DNA of 64,000 bases from Saccharofermentans sp. (GTDB lineage Bacteria; Bacillota; Clostridia; Saccharofermentanales; Saccharofermentanaceae): NCBI GenBank assembly GCA_024688685.1, contig JAILDX010000032.1:1-64000 (forward strand), written 5' to 3'. The stretch's first letter is position 1; each line of letters opens with the position of its first letter. Made by a program: the position numbers and the translations under genes. The notes below the pieces were generated by a model. It was given only the letters and a program-made list of their open reading frames with translations, had not been told where the DNA came from and did not search any database. Shown here in pieces: positions 18,440-26,242 of this stretch.

Positions 18440-18515
18440 CCTTTTCTGCCAGAGACAGCAGGTGAGTTATTACTCTTAAATGCATTTTATGCGGCCAGCC
18501 GAGGAAGATAGTGAA
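18440..18515 (+). ncRNA. Ribosomal protein L10 leader
   Basis: The 179-nt space between rplA and rplJ carries an L10-leader-like RNA. The hairpin CTGCC-AGAGACA-GCAGG (18446-18462) is the typical apical element, and a purine-rich AGCCGAGGAAGATAG block follows the ATGCATTTTATGC region. L10 with L12 binds this type of structure to regulate rplJ-rplL. A terminator hairpin follows at 18533, suggesting control by attenuation. Recognition is by eye. Confidence 0.8.
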
Positions 18516-18532
18516 GATTAGTAATTTCTCTA

Positions 18533-18565
18533 ACCCTCATGTCTTCAAGGCATGGGGGTTTTTAA
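18533..18565 (+). terminator. Terminator hairpin (attenuator) upstream of rplJ
   Basis: ACCCTCATG / CATGGGGGT stem (one G-T pair) with a 9-nt loop, then TTTT. It lies inside the rplJ 5' leader, 30 nt before the start codon. It either ends the rplKA transcript or attenuates rplJL under control of the L10 leader. Confidence 0.85.
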
Positions 18566-18594
18566 TACAAATAAAATAAGGAGGAATACGTTTT

Positions 18595-19158
18595 ATGCCA
18601 AGTGCAAAGATTCTTGCAGAAAAGCAGGAGAGGATCGCGAAGCTTGCAGAAGAAATGAAGGGCGCTGAGTCTTTTGTTTTCGTTGCATCAAGAGGTCTTA
18701 CAGTAGCTCAGGATACAGCTATGCGTAAGGAGCTCCGTGACAATGGCGTAAAGTACGAGGTAATCAAGAATACTACTCTCAAGAGAGTATTTGAGACACT
18801 CGGTATCGACGGTGTTTCTGACATCTTCGAAGGCCCTACAGCCGTAGCTTACGCTGATAACGTTACGACACCCGCTAAGATCCTTGCTAAGTATGCAAAG
18901 GAATATGAACCCCTTGAGATCAAGGGTGGCGTAGTTGCAGGCAAGGTTGCATCGATCGACGAGATCATGACACTCGCTTCTATCCCGGATGTGGAGACAC
19001 TCTACAGCCAGGTTGTCTATGGTTTGCTCTTCCCTTTCACAAAGCTCGCTATGCTTGTTAAGGCTGTTGCAGAGAAGAAGGAAGAAGAAGGCGGCGCACC
19101 CGTAGCAGAGGCAGCAGCTGAAGCAGCACCTGCAGCAGAGGAAGCTCCCGCTGAGTAA
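18595..19158 (+). CDS. rplJ: 50S ribosomal protein L10
   Basis: 187 aa. The globular RNA-binding domain starts at KILAEKQERIAKLAEEMKGAESFVF, with RKELRDNGVKYEVIKNTTLKR-type core. The C-terminal helix that binds L7/L12 dimers is followed by an Ala/Glu-rich tail, longer than in many homologues. AAGGAGG lies about 11 nt before the ATG. Confidence 0.96.
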   Translation: MPSAKILAEKQERIAKLAEEMKGAESFVFVASRGLTVAQDTAMRKELRDNGVKYEVIKNTTLKRVFETLGIDGVSDIFEGPTAVAYADNVTTPAKILAKYAKEYEPLEIKGGVVAGKVASIDEIMTLASIPDVETLYSQVVYGLLFPFTKLAMLVKAVAEKKEEEGGAPVAEAAAEAAPAAEEAPAE

Positions 19159-19217
19159 TTAACCGCGGAAGCAATCACTAACCAGTAAACATAAACTATT
19201 AATGGAGGAAAAATAAC

Positions 19218-19592
19218 ATGGCAAGTGAGAAAGTTACAAGCATTCTTGATGAGATCAAGACATTGTCCGTTGTAGAGCTCTTTGAGCTTGAGAAGGCTAT
19301 CGAGGAAGAGTTCGGTGTATCTGCAGCAGCAGTTGTTTCTGCAGCACCTGCAGCAGGCGGCGCAGCAGCTGCAGCTGAGCAGACAGAGTTCACAGTAGTT
19401 CTTAAGAGCTTCGGTGATGCTAAGATGGGCGTTATCAAGGCAGTTAAGGACGTTATGGGTCTTGGCCTTAAGGAAGCTAAGGATCTCGTTGAGAAGGCTC
19501 CTGTTAACCTCAAGGAAGGCGTTTCCAAGGATGAGGCTGATGAGCTCGTTAAGAAGCTCGCTGATTCCGGCGCTGAGCTCGAGATCAAGTAA
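19218..19592 (+). CDS. rplL: 50S ribosomal protein L7/L12
   Basis: 124 aa. N-terminal dimerisation helix hairpin, an Ala-rich hinge (residues about 35-53), and the C-terminal factor-binding domain with [35 protein letters not shown]. Strong GGAGG site upstream. A terminator follows at once and no rpoB lies downstream, unlike the usual rplJL-rpoBC order. Confidence 0.97.
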   Translation: MASEKVTSILDEIKTLSVVELFELEKAIEEEFGVSAAAVVSAAPAAGGAAAAAEQTEFTVVLKSFGDAKMGVIKAVKDVMGLGLKEAKDLVEKAPVNLKEGVSKDEADELVKKLADSGAELEIK

Positions 19593-19618
19593 TTTATATT
19601 ACAGCTTAAATGAATGGG

Positions 19619-19659
19619 GGCTGCCTCGGGTTGAGGCGGCCTCTGTTATTTTGTTTTTT
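19619..19659 (+). terminator. Terminator after rplL
   Basis: Nine-pair stem GGCTGCCTC / GAGGCGGCC (one T-G pair) with a GGGTT loop, followed by a T-rich tract ending in TTTTTT. It closes the ribosomal-protein unit. Confidence 0.9.
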
Positions 19660-19661
19660 CC

Positions 19662-19706
19662 TTGACATACAGCCTTTAAGTTGCTACAATCTTTAAGCGC
19701 CTAAAG
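19662..19706 (+). promoter_or_regulatory. tRNA promoter with downstream operator-like palindrome
   Basis: TTGACA (19662-19667), 17-nt spacer and TACAAT (19685-19690) drive the tRNA pair. Immediately after the -10 box is CTTTAAGCGCCTAAAG (19691-19706), which differs from the his-operon operator arms by one base and sits in the same place relative to the promoter. Whether the same regulator binds is unknown. Confidence 0.8.
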
Positions 19707-19719
19707 GGCGACATCATAT

Positions 19720-19796
19720 GGCGGCATAGCTCAGTTGGCCAGAGCGTCCGGTTCATACCCGGCAGGTCGCAGGTTCGAATCCCGCTGCCGCTACCA
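19720..19796 (+). tRNA. tRNA-Met (CAT), elongator type
   Basis: 77 nt including encoded CCA. Acceptor GGCGGCA / TGCCGCT, D arm GCTC/GAGC, anticodon loop TTCATAC, T loop TTCGAAT. The body resembles clostridial elongator tRNA-Met rather than initiator or Ile2. Two stems contain a non-Watson-Crick position: T-C at the top of the anticodon stem and A-C in the T stem. Confidence 0.92.
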
Positions 19797-19801
19797 AATA
19801 A

Positions 19802-19876
19802 GGCCCGTTGGTCAATCGGTTAAGACGTCGCCCTTTCACGGCGGAGTGACGAGTTCGACTCTCGTACGGGTCACCA
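19802..19876 (+). tRNA. tRNA-Glu (TTC)
   Basis: 75 nt with CCA. Acceptor GGCCCGT / ACGGGTC, anticodon stem TCGCC / GGCGG with loop CTTTCAC (anticodon TTC), T arm ACGAG-TTCGACT-CTCGT. It follows tRNA-Met by 5 nt, in the same transcript. Confidence 0.95.
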
Positions 19877-19880
19877 GATT

Positions 19881-19910
19881 GCTCCGGAATATCCGGAGCT
19901 TTTTTGTTTT
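19881..19910 (+). terminator. Terminator after tRNA-Glu
   Basis: Perfect stem GCTCCGGA / TCCGGAGC with a 3-nt ATA loop, then TTTTTTG. The next start codon is only 16 nt further on. Confidence 0.95.
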
Positions 19911-19926
19911 ATTAAAGGATGTAACG

Positions 19927-21228
19927 ATGAGAGAATGCCTGCTTTATATCGATCCCGGAACGGGAAGCATGCTTTTTACGATCCTTATAAGTATCGTCGG
20001 ATTTCTCATTTACTTTTTCAGGATCTTCTGGATAAAGATTAAGTTCATTATTTCCAGGGGCAAGATGGACAAGATCGATTCGAATAAGATCCCTGTCCTT
20101 ATTTTTGCGGAAGCAAAGAGATACTGGAGCGTTTTCGAGCCGATCTGCAGAGAACTGAATGAGCGCGGAATTGATGTTGCGTACTGGACTACGTCACCTG
20201 ATGATCCCGCTCTTTCACAGAAGAGATATGAACATGTGAAGGCGTCATTTATCGGCGAGGGGAACAAGGCTTTCGCGAAGCTTAACGTTGTTAACGCGTC
20301 GGTGCTCGTATCGTCGACTCCCGGTCTTGAGGTGTATCAGTGGAAGAGGTCCAAGTTTGTTGACTGCTACGTGCATGTTCTTCATGCGTCGAGCGAGATC
20401 GCAGGATACAGGATGTTCGGAACGGACTATTACGACGCGCTGCTGCTTTCGGGTCAGTATCAGATCGATGATGTGAGGGAGCTCGAGAAGCTGAGAAAGC
20501 TCCCTGCTAAGGAGGTAGAACTCGTCGGCATCCCGTATATGGATGAGATGAAAAAGAAGATCTCTCCGAATAAGAATAAGAGCGGCAGGAGGACTGTTCT
20601 CCTGGCACCGTCATGGGGTGCGAACAGCATTTTCAATAAGTATGGAACGGCAGTAATTGAGGAGCTTTTGAAGTGCGACTGTGACATTATCGTGAGGCCG
20701 CACCCGCAGTCGTTTATTTCGGATGCTGACATGATGAAGGAACTGATGGCGAAGTATCCTGACAGGTACGGGTTTAAGTGGGATCTGAGCAGTGACAATT
20801 TCGAGTCCCTGAATGCGGCTGATATCATGATCTCGGATTTCTCGGGTATCATCTTTGATTTCTCTCTCGTGTTTGACAAGCCTATCATCTATGCAGATAC
20901 CGAGTTCAATACGGACTGCTATGATTTCTACTGTCTGTCACATCAGCCGTGGACGCTGACTGTACTGCCCAAGCTCGGCATGAAGCTTTCGAACGGGAAC
21001 CTTGGCGAACTTGATCAGATGATCGATAAATGCCTTACCGATGAGAGTTTTAAAGATGGAAGAGATGAGGTCAGAACCGAGACGTGGGCGCACATGGGCG
21101 AGGGCGCAAAGAGAACGGCCGATTTCATTGTCAGGAAATATGAATCGATAAAGAACGAGAAGGCGCAGAGGGATCAGGAGAGCGTAAAGGGTTCGAAGAA
21201 GATGTGCGATTCCCTGTCTGCTTCCTGA
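19927..21228 (+). CDS. CDP-glycerol glycerophosphotransferase family protein (TagB/TagF-like)
   Basis: 433 aa from ATG 19927, with AAAGGA 7 nt upstream. A hydrophobic N-terminal segment (about 10-38) anchors it to the membrane; the Glyphos_transf domain follows, with VLLAPSWGANS, IIVRPHPQS and the CDP-alditol site ADIMISDFSGIIFDFS. Members transfer glycerol- or ribitol-phosphate to teichoic-acid-like polymers. Only 16 nt separate it from the tRNA terminator, so its promoter is unclear. Its last 55 nt overlap the convergent licD gene. Confidence 0.85.
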   Translation: MRECLLYIDPGTGSMLFTILISIVGFLIYFFRIFWIKIKFIISRGKMDKIDSNKIPVLIFAEAKRYWSVFEPICRELNERGIDVAYWTTSPDDPALSQKRYEHVKASFIGEGNKAFAKLNVVNASVLVSSTPGLEVYQWKRSKFVDCYVHVLHASSEIAGYRMFGTDYYDALLLSGQYQIDDVRELEKLRKLPAKEVELVGIPYMDEMKKKISPNKNKSGRRTVLLAPSWGANSIFNKYGTAVIEELLKCDCDIIVRPHPQSFISDADMMKELMAKYPDRYGFKWDLSSDNFESLNAADIMISDFSGIIFDFSLVFDKPIIYADTEFNTDCYDFYCLSHQPWTLTVLPKLGMKLSNGNLGELDQMIDKCLTDESFKDGRDEVRTETWAHMGEGAKRTADFIVRKYESIKNEKAQRDQESVKGSKKMCDSLSAS

Positions 21229-22082
21229 GGGATATTCATATACTCACCATAGAGATGCTTAAGATAGCTGTCCGCGTCTGACGGGCAGGGGATACGGAGA
21301 CCCTCGAAATCCTTTCTCTCACCGGGGAAGGCCACGTTCCTCTCATACAACTCACCAAAAAAGTGATTGCGTCCTGCGGGAAATACGACATAACAGGAAC
21401 CGTTGTCCTTACATTTACCGTTCCATTTGTCGGCGCGTTTTACCATCTTGTCAATATCGCACAGCGAGAAGAAAAAGCCGCAGAACACCTTGATGCGAGC
21501 CGCTCTGAGTAGCTTTTTGTCTGCAGTCTTCTTAGCGAAGTCGATGATACCTTTACGGTCACGGTAAAACTTCCTGCACGACACTGCGAAACCGTGATAC
21601 TGGCACCCGAATCCGTGAATGAATCTTTTCAACCCGTTATCGTATGTGTTTTCCATGTAGAAAAAGTCTATGCAGGCACCGCACTCGTCGTTATTGAGAT
21701 CATCCCTTGTTTTTACTGATGTTCCTTTAAGCCTGACCTGCGGAAAGAGGAGCGCATATCCCTTCGTCTTGCCGGGAACGTGTATCCAGTACCTGTCCCC
21801 GAAACGTTCCTCGAACAAAGGCAGAAACCTCTCGAACTCGCTGCGCGGGATATTTATGTCTATATCGTCATCCCAGGGGATAAAACCGTTATGCCTTACA
21901 GCACCGAGAACGGAGCCTCCGCCAAGAGAGCAGGCAATGCCGTTTTCCTCCATAACACTATTAATATCTTTAAGCATGGAAAGAAGAGTGGACTGAAGGA
22001 GCTTTAGCTGCTCCTCGTCAAGTGTCACGAATCCTTCGATATGCGCAGTACGTATCCTGTCAGATGTATTAAGGACCTTCAT
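21174..22082 (-). CDS. LicD-family phosphotransferase
   Basis: 302 aa with the LicD nucleotidyltransferase-like signature LGGGSVLGAVRHNGFIPWDD followed by DIDINIPRSEFERF. LicD proteins move phosphocholine or similar phospho-groups from a CDP donor onto surface glycans. It is the last gene of a four-gene minus-strand operon with a TagF-like enzyme, a cytidylyltransferase and an epimerase; all junctions overlap by 1-4 nt. The substrate is unknown, as no choline genes are near. Its 3' end overlaps the convergent TagB-like gene. Confidence 0.88.
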   Translation of the reverse strand: MKVLNTSDRIRTAHIEGFVTLDEEQLKLLQSTLLSMLKDINSVMEENGIACSLGGGSVLGAVRHNGFIPWDDDIDINIPRSEFERFLPLFEERFGDRYWIHVPGKTKGYALLFPQVRLKGTSVKTRDDLNNDECGACIDFFYMENTYDNGLKRFIHGFGCQYHGFAVSCRKFYRDRKGIIDFAKKTADKKLLRAARIKVFCGFFFSLCDIDKMVKRADKWNGKCKDNGSCYVVFPAGRNHFFGELYERNVAFPGERKDFEGLRIPCPSDADSYLKHLYGEYMNIPQEADRESHIFFEPFTLS

Positions 22083-23119
22083 CAGACCTGCTCGTTCCAG
22101 CCTTCGATCATTCTTCTGTACATATCTTCAAGTGAGAACTTCGGTGACCATCCGAGACTTCTCATCTTCTCACTTGTGAGGCGCATCTTTGTCGGAGGCG
22201 CATAACCGAATTTGTTCCCTTCAGGAATATCAAAGACGACCTTTATCTTTCCGCCTGCGAGATCATCCGCGCAAAGTGATGCCATCTCGGCGATGGTTCT
22301 CGCACATGTCTCATTGCAGATGTTATATGACTCACCGGCAGTGCCCTTTGTCAAAAGACAGAGGATCGCCGCAGCCGTATCAGTCGTATCGCAGTAGTTG
22401 CCGACTGAATCGCCCTTTGTGTGGAGCACGATGTCTTCGCCCTTTATGATGCTCTTTGCAAACTGCGCAAAGACTCTTGATTCAGTGCATGAAACACCGG
22501 GGCCGAATGACTGCGCAAGTCTGGCACTCACAACGGGAACACCGTATTCAGAAGCATATGAAGTGCAGAGAAGCTCACATATCCTCTTGCTCCCGGGATA
22601 GGAACTTCTGACATTGCCGAGATCGACCTTTCCGAGCTTGTCCTCGGAGATGGGATTCATGCTGTCGTCCGTAACTCCGTAGACCTCCATCGAGGAGATA
22701 TAGACCATTCCTTTTGTGCCTGAGGTCCTGGCGAGCTCGAGCATCGTTTTTGTTCCGTTATATGAAGTATCTATTGTCTCAACGGGGTTGGAACACATCT
22801 TTGCCGACTCGGTTACGGCGGCACAGTGAACGATATAATCGAATTGTCCCGTTATCGCATTATCTTTTGTAAAATCAGCTGCAATAACATTGATCCCTGA
22901 ATTATTTCCGAAAATATTCTTAACTTTATTAATATTGCGTGCGGTAATCGAGATCTTAATCCCGGAATCTGCATTCTTGTTCGCGTGGAGAAGTGATCTT
23001 ACCAGTACGGAACCTATAAGCCCCGTTCCGCCCGTAACGAGTACAGAGGAACCCTTAAGCTTCTCCCAGTCTATGCAGCTGTCGTTAAGGACGCGGTCGT
23101 AACAGGAATTCATGCTCAT
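22082..23119 (-). CDS. NAD-dependent epimerase/dehydratase (extended SDR)
   Basis: 345 aa Rossmann-fold enzyme. The cofactor loop is VLVTGGTGLIGSVLVRSLL near residue 25; the active-site serine (YISSMEVYG) and YxxxK-type SSYPGSKR follow. C-terminal part has GSVGNYCDTTDTA as in nucleotide-sugar epimerases. Being between a CDP-transferring LicD and a cytidylyltransferase, it may alter a sugar or alditol before or after CDP activation; the substrate cannot be read from the sequence. Confidence 0.85.
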   Translation of the reverse strand: MSMNSCYDRVLNDSCIDWEKLKGSSVLVTGGTGLIGSVLVRSLLHANKNADSGIKISITARNINKVKNIFGNNSGINVIAADFTKDNAITGQFDYIVHCAAVTESAKMCSNPVETIDTSYNGTKTMLELARTSGTKGMVYISSMEVYGVTDDSMNPISEDKLGKVDLGNVRSSYPGSKRICELLCTSYASEYGVPVVSARLAQSFGPGVSCTESRVFAQFAKSIIKGEDIVLHTKGDSVGNYCDTTDTAAAILCLLTKGTAGESYNICNETCARTIAEMASLCADDLAGGKIKVVFDIPEGNKFGYAPPTKMRLTSEKMRSLGWSPKFSLEDMYRRMIEGWNEQV

Positions 23120-23838
23120 ACTATGGTGCCTTCCTTCTTTGCTTCATACATTGCCTTGAAAAGGATATAGTCCATCGGAGTCGTGATCTTGATGTTCTCC
23201 ACCGGACCTTCGACTGTATGAAGGATCGTTCCGTAATGCTTCATCAGCATGGCGGAATCGATGATGTAATCCGTGCCGTCCTCAAGTGATCTCTTGTGAA
23301 CAGCGATGATATCCGAGAGGATAAAACTCTGAGGCGCTCGTGCCAGTCTGTAAATACTCCTGTCAGCGACCTTGAAGATATCTCCGTCGTTATCGATCTC
23401 GATGACCGTCTCGATGGCGGGAACTACAGTTACTGCATTTCCGAATTCTTTTACGGCATTTATGTTGTCTGTGATCAGCTTCTCGTTGATGAGCGGACGT
23501 ACGCCGTCGTGGATCAGAACCATGATCTCGGAAGCGGGAACGGGAGATACTCTCTCAATCTCGTAAAGACCGTTGCGGATCGATTCCTGACCTGTCTTTC
23601 CGCCGGGAATAACAGAGACGACCTTGGTGATGCCAAACTGCTGTAGCTGCTTCTTAAATGTATCTATCCAGTCCTCAATAAGTACGACCACGATGGAATC
23701 GATCATCGGGTGCTTATCAAAATGCTCGATCGTATGGATAATGATCGGCTTGTTATCAACTTCAAGGAACTGCTTGGGAACAGAACCTGAGTTCATTCGC
23801 TTTCCGACACCGCCTGCAAAGATCAATGCTGTGTTCAT
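23116..23838 (-). CDS. IspD/TarI-like cytidylyltransferase
   Basis: 240 aa. The nucleotide loop reads FAGGVGKRMNSGSVPKQFL, closer to TarI (ribitol-5-phosphate cytidylyltransferase) than to the AAGKGxRMG of IspD. HDGVRPLI and ENIKITTPMDYILF are shared by both families. A more typical IspD is present at 42335-43060, so this one most likely makes a CDP-alditol for surface polymer synthesis. Overlaps both neighbours by 4 nt. Confidence 0.82.
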   Translation of the reverse strand: MNTALIFAGGVGKRMNSGSVPKQFLEVDNKPIIIHTIEHFDKHPMIDSIVVVLIEDWIDTFKKQLQQFGITKVVSVIPGGKTGQESIRNGLYEIERVSPVPASEIMVLIHDGVRPLINEKLITDNINAVKEFGNAVTVVPAIETVIEIDNDGDIFKVADRSIYRLARAPQSFILSDIIAVHKRSLEDGTDYIIDSAMLMKHYGTILHTVEGPVENIKITTPMDYILFKAMYEAKKEGTIV

Positions 23839-25067
23839 AGACTCTCTCCCTTTATTATCTTAAGAATGGCATCAGCTGATCTTTCCGATGCCTTGCCTTC
23901 TTCGTAGCATCCCTTGTCCTCGAGAAATGCCTCTACTTTATGCAGGTACTCATTGTTATCAAATCCTGCGATCTGTGCGAGCATCTCATCCTGATCCTTC
24001 GAAATGGGGAAGGGTGTTGTCTCAATGGGATAGTAGAAGCCGCGGCCGCCCTCATAATACGAAAGGTCAGGGCAGTAGAGGAACATAGGACGTCTCGTAA
24101 GGATATAGTCGTATGCCCAGCTTGAATAATCCGTGATACCGATATCAGTTGCTGCCATCAGCTGCTGCATGTCGGGATATCCGCCGCCGTTGCGTATCGT
24201 GTCACCGAACATGATCTGACCGGCCTTGATACGGTCCTTGAAATGGAGTCTTACGATAACAACCCAGTTGCCGCCAAACTTCTCTTCAACGGCATGCCTT
24301 ATCTCCTCGAAATCGAGATTGAAGAATCCGCCTCTGCCGTCGTCCCTGAAAGTAGGTGCATAGAGAAGGATCCTCGTATCTTCGGGAAGCTCATACTTCT
24401 CATAAACAGCCTGCTTGGCCTGTCTGATCTTCTCCTCATCGAAGAAGATATCGTTGCGCGCGTGACCGTACTTTAGGAACTTAACATCAGGCCAGAACTC
24501 CTTGCGGAATACATCCTCCTCGAAAGCGCTGTTCGTTATGCAGTAATCAGTCAGCTTGTTGCAGGTTGCCGCGCGCTTTCTCCATTTATAGTCGCCGGAA
24601 AGACGCTTTATGCCCATGCTTCCGTGCCATGTATTGAAATATACCTGTCCCGGTTTCTTGGGGAGGCCGAACCATACGCAGTTGAGTGCGTTGTCGATCC
24701 AGATCTTCGCGGAAGCCTGCTCCTCGAACATCTCCATCGTTCCTCTGTCAACGGTCCTTACGCCACGGGGGAAGTTATACTTGAACTTCGTCTTCTTTAC
24801 GGGGATCGCCCAGACGATATCAAGAGTTGGATCCCTCCTCAGGAGTTCCTCAACGATATACTTGGGGTTACATGTGAAGGAGTTCTCGAAAGTCATTACA
24901 AAGACCTTATTGTTCTGGATCTCGCCTTTGCTGTAGACCGACCTTCTGATCATAAGTGCGATGCCGTTGTCTATTCCTTTGCGGATCCCCTTGAATGTCT
25001 TCGTGATCCTGTTGTTGATGTGATAGAAGAATGTTCCCTGGATCAGAAATCTCTTAATCTTACCCAC
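23835..25067 (-). CDS. CDP-glycerol glycerophosphotransferase (TagF-like)
   Basis: 410 aa, first gene of the minus-strand operon. Starts with GTG behind GGAGAGGGA. The catalytic domain shows YFNTWHGSMGIKRL (TWHG histidine), LLYAPTFRD and the second site IGITDYSSWAYDYIL, as in TagF/TarF polymerases. It is cytoplasmic or peripheral, using CDP-glycerol or CDP-ribitol. Together with LicD and the cytidylyltransferase it defines a teichoic-acid-like pathway. Confidence 0.9.
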   Translation of the reverse strand: MGKIKRFLIQGTFFYHINNRITKTFKGIRKGIDNGIALMIRRSVYSKGEIQNNKVFVMTFENSFTCNPKYIVEELLRRDPTLDIVWAIPVKKTKFKYNFPRGVRTVDRGTMEMFEEQASAKIWIDNALNCVWFGLPKKPGQVYFNTWHGSMGIKRLSGDYKWRKRAATCNKLTDYCITNSAFEEDVFRKEFWPDVKFLKYGHARNDIFFDEEKIRQAKQAVYEKYELPEDTRILLYAPTFRDDGRGGFFNLDFEEIRHAVEEKFGGNWVVIVRLHFKDRIKAGQIMFGDTIRNGGGYPDMQQLMAATDIGITDYSSWAYDYILTRRPMFLYCPDLSYYEGGRGFYYPIETTPFPISKDQDEMLAQIAGFDNNEYLHKVEAFLEDKGCYEEGKASERSADAILKIIKGESL

Positions 25068-25129
25068 TATTGTCCCTCTCCGATTACTTATTTTTGTTTA
25101 ATATATTATAAGCAATGACAATGCCTTGC

Positions 25130-25144
25130 TGATAGAATAATTTT
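25130..25144 (+). promoter_or_regulatory. Extended -10 element directly before the acyltransferase start
   Basis: TGATAGAAT (TAGAAT at 25133-25138) is followed by six bases and then ATG. No Shine-Dalgarno sequence fits between, so transcription would begin at or next to the start codon. No good -35 is visible. Confidence 0.5.
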
Positions 25145-26230
25145 ATGAATAAAACAGACAATAAACTTGCTGATAAATCAGGCGTCAATGGGCAGATTGA
25201 ATTATTAAGGTTCCTGTTCTGCATGGCAGTACTGTTTTTCCATGCCGAGAAATACTTCCTCGGCGAGCCATCATCGCTTGGCGGATTCAAGCCTTACTTT
25301 TTTGTTCATGGCGCAGTCGGCGTTGAGTTTTTCTTTGTCTGTTCCGGCTTCTTCATGGCCCGTTCCATAAAGCGCAGTATAGCAGGAAGCGGTACTGCTG
25401 ATACCGGTGATTCAACAGTAAAGTTCATGCTTCATAAGATAAAGTCTATAGCGCCTGTTCATATTACATTTTATGTTCTGGCGTTTATTTCGCTGATAAT
25501 TGTAAGGAGTATGGGCGTTAAGGATATCGTTAAGAATGCAGTGGACGGCATACCGTCATTTTTCCTGATACAGATGCTCGGGTTCAAGGGATTTTCTCCC
25601 AACCATGTCAGCTGGTATCTTTCAGTAATGCTTATCGCAATGCTTGTTATATATCCTTTTGCGAGGAAGTACTACAGTGTTTTTGTGAAGGTGGCAGCGC
25701 CCGTTATCGCGCTTTTTATCCTCGGATACCTTTTCTTTACATACGGTTCTCTCAGCGGCGTAATGGTGAGAACGGGGATATTCTATAAGTCGATGCTGAG
25801 AGGCTTTGCGGAGATCCTCGCCGGACTTACGACATATGAGATCGCAGAATATTTCGTGAAGAAAGAGTTTAAGAAATCTGCGCGCATCCTTATAACACTT
25901 CTTAACATTGTCATTCTGGCAGGGTGCGGAACATATGTGATGTTTACTCTTTCGGCAAAGTATGAGTTCCTCGTGATACCTGCTGCGTCGATACTAATGA
26001 TCACTTCATATTCAGGTGCGGGGATACTGTCAGGATATATGAATAACAGGTTCTGCGTACTGCTCGGGAAGCTTACGATGCCCGTTTATCTTTCGCAGGT
26101 GACTTTTATCAACCTGATAGGGCACTTCGGAACAGAGCTGTCCTTCCCGGTTCAGACGGTGATACTTGCCGCATGCGTTTTCGCGGTGAGCGGTATCTAT
26201 CTTGGTATCTCAAGCAGGTTTCATCTGTGA
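25145..26230 (+). CDS. Acyltransferase family 3 membrane protein (OafA-like)
   Basis: 361 aa with about ten membrane helices. The N-terminal signature NGQIELLRFLFCMAVLFFHA has the conserved R and H of acyltransferase family 3 (PF01757 type), followed by GVEFFFVCSGFFMA. Such enzymes O-acetylate or succinylate sugars of surface polymers. The gene is divergent from the TagF operon and is followed 12 nt later by the YidC-sulfatase fusion. No ribosome binding site is seen; see the -10 element before it. Confidence 0.88.
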   Translation: MNKTDNKLADKSGVNGQIELLRFLFCMAVLFFHAEKYFLGEPSSLGGFKPYFFVHGAVGVEFFFVCSGFFMARSIKRSIAGSGTADTGDSTVKFMLHKIKSIAPVHITFYVLAFISLIIVRSMGVKDIVKNAVDGIPSFFLIQMLGFKGFSPNHVSWYLSVMLIAMLVIYPFARKYYSVFVKVAAPVIALFILGYLFFTYGSLSGVMVRTGIFYKSMLRGFAEILAGLTTYEIAEYFVKKEFKKSARILITLLNIVILAGCGTYVMFTLSAKYEFLVIPAASILMITSYSGAGILSGYMNNRFCVLLGKLTMPVYLSQVTFINLIGHFGTELSFPVQTVILAACVFAVSGIYLGISSRFHL

Positions 26231-26242
26231 TAGAATAACGCT

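Noticed and set aside
19735..19926. Longer start for the TagB-like protein, reading from inside tRNA-Met
   Set aside because: The extension would translate both tRNAs and the terminator; ATG 19927 has a good binding site.
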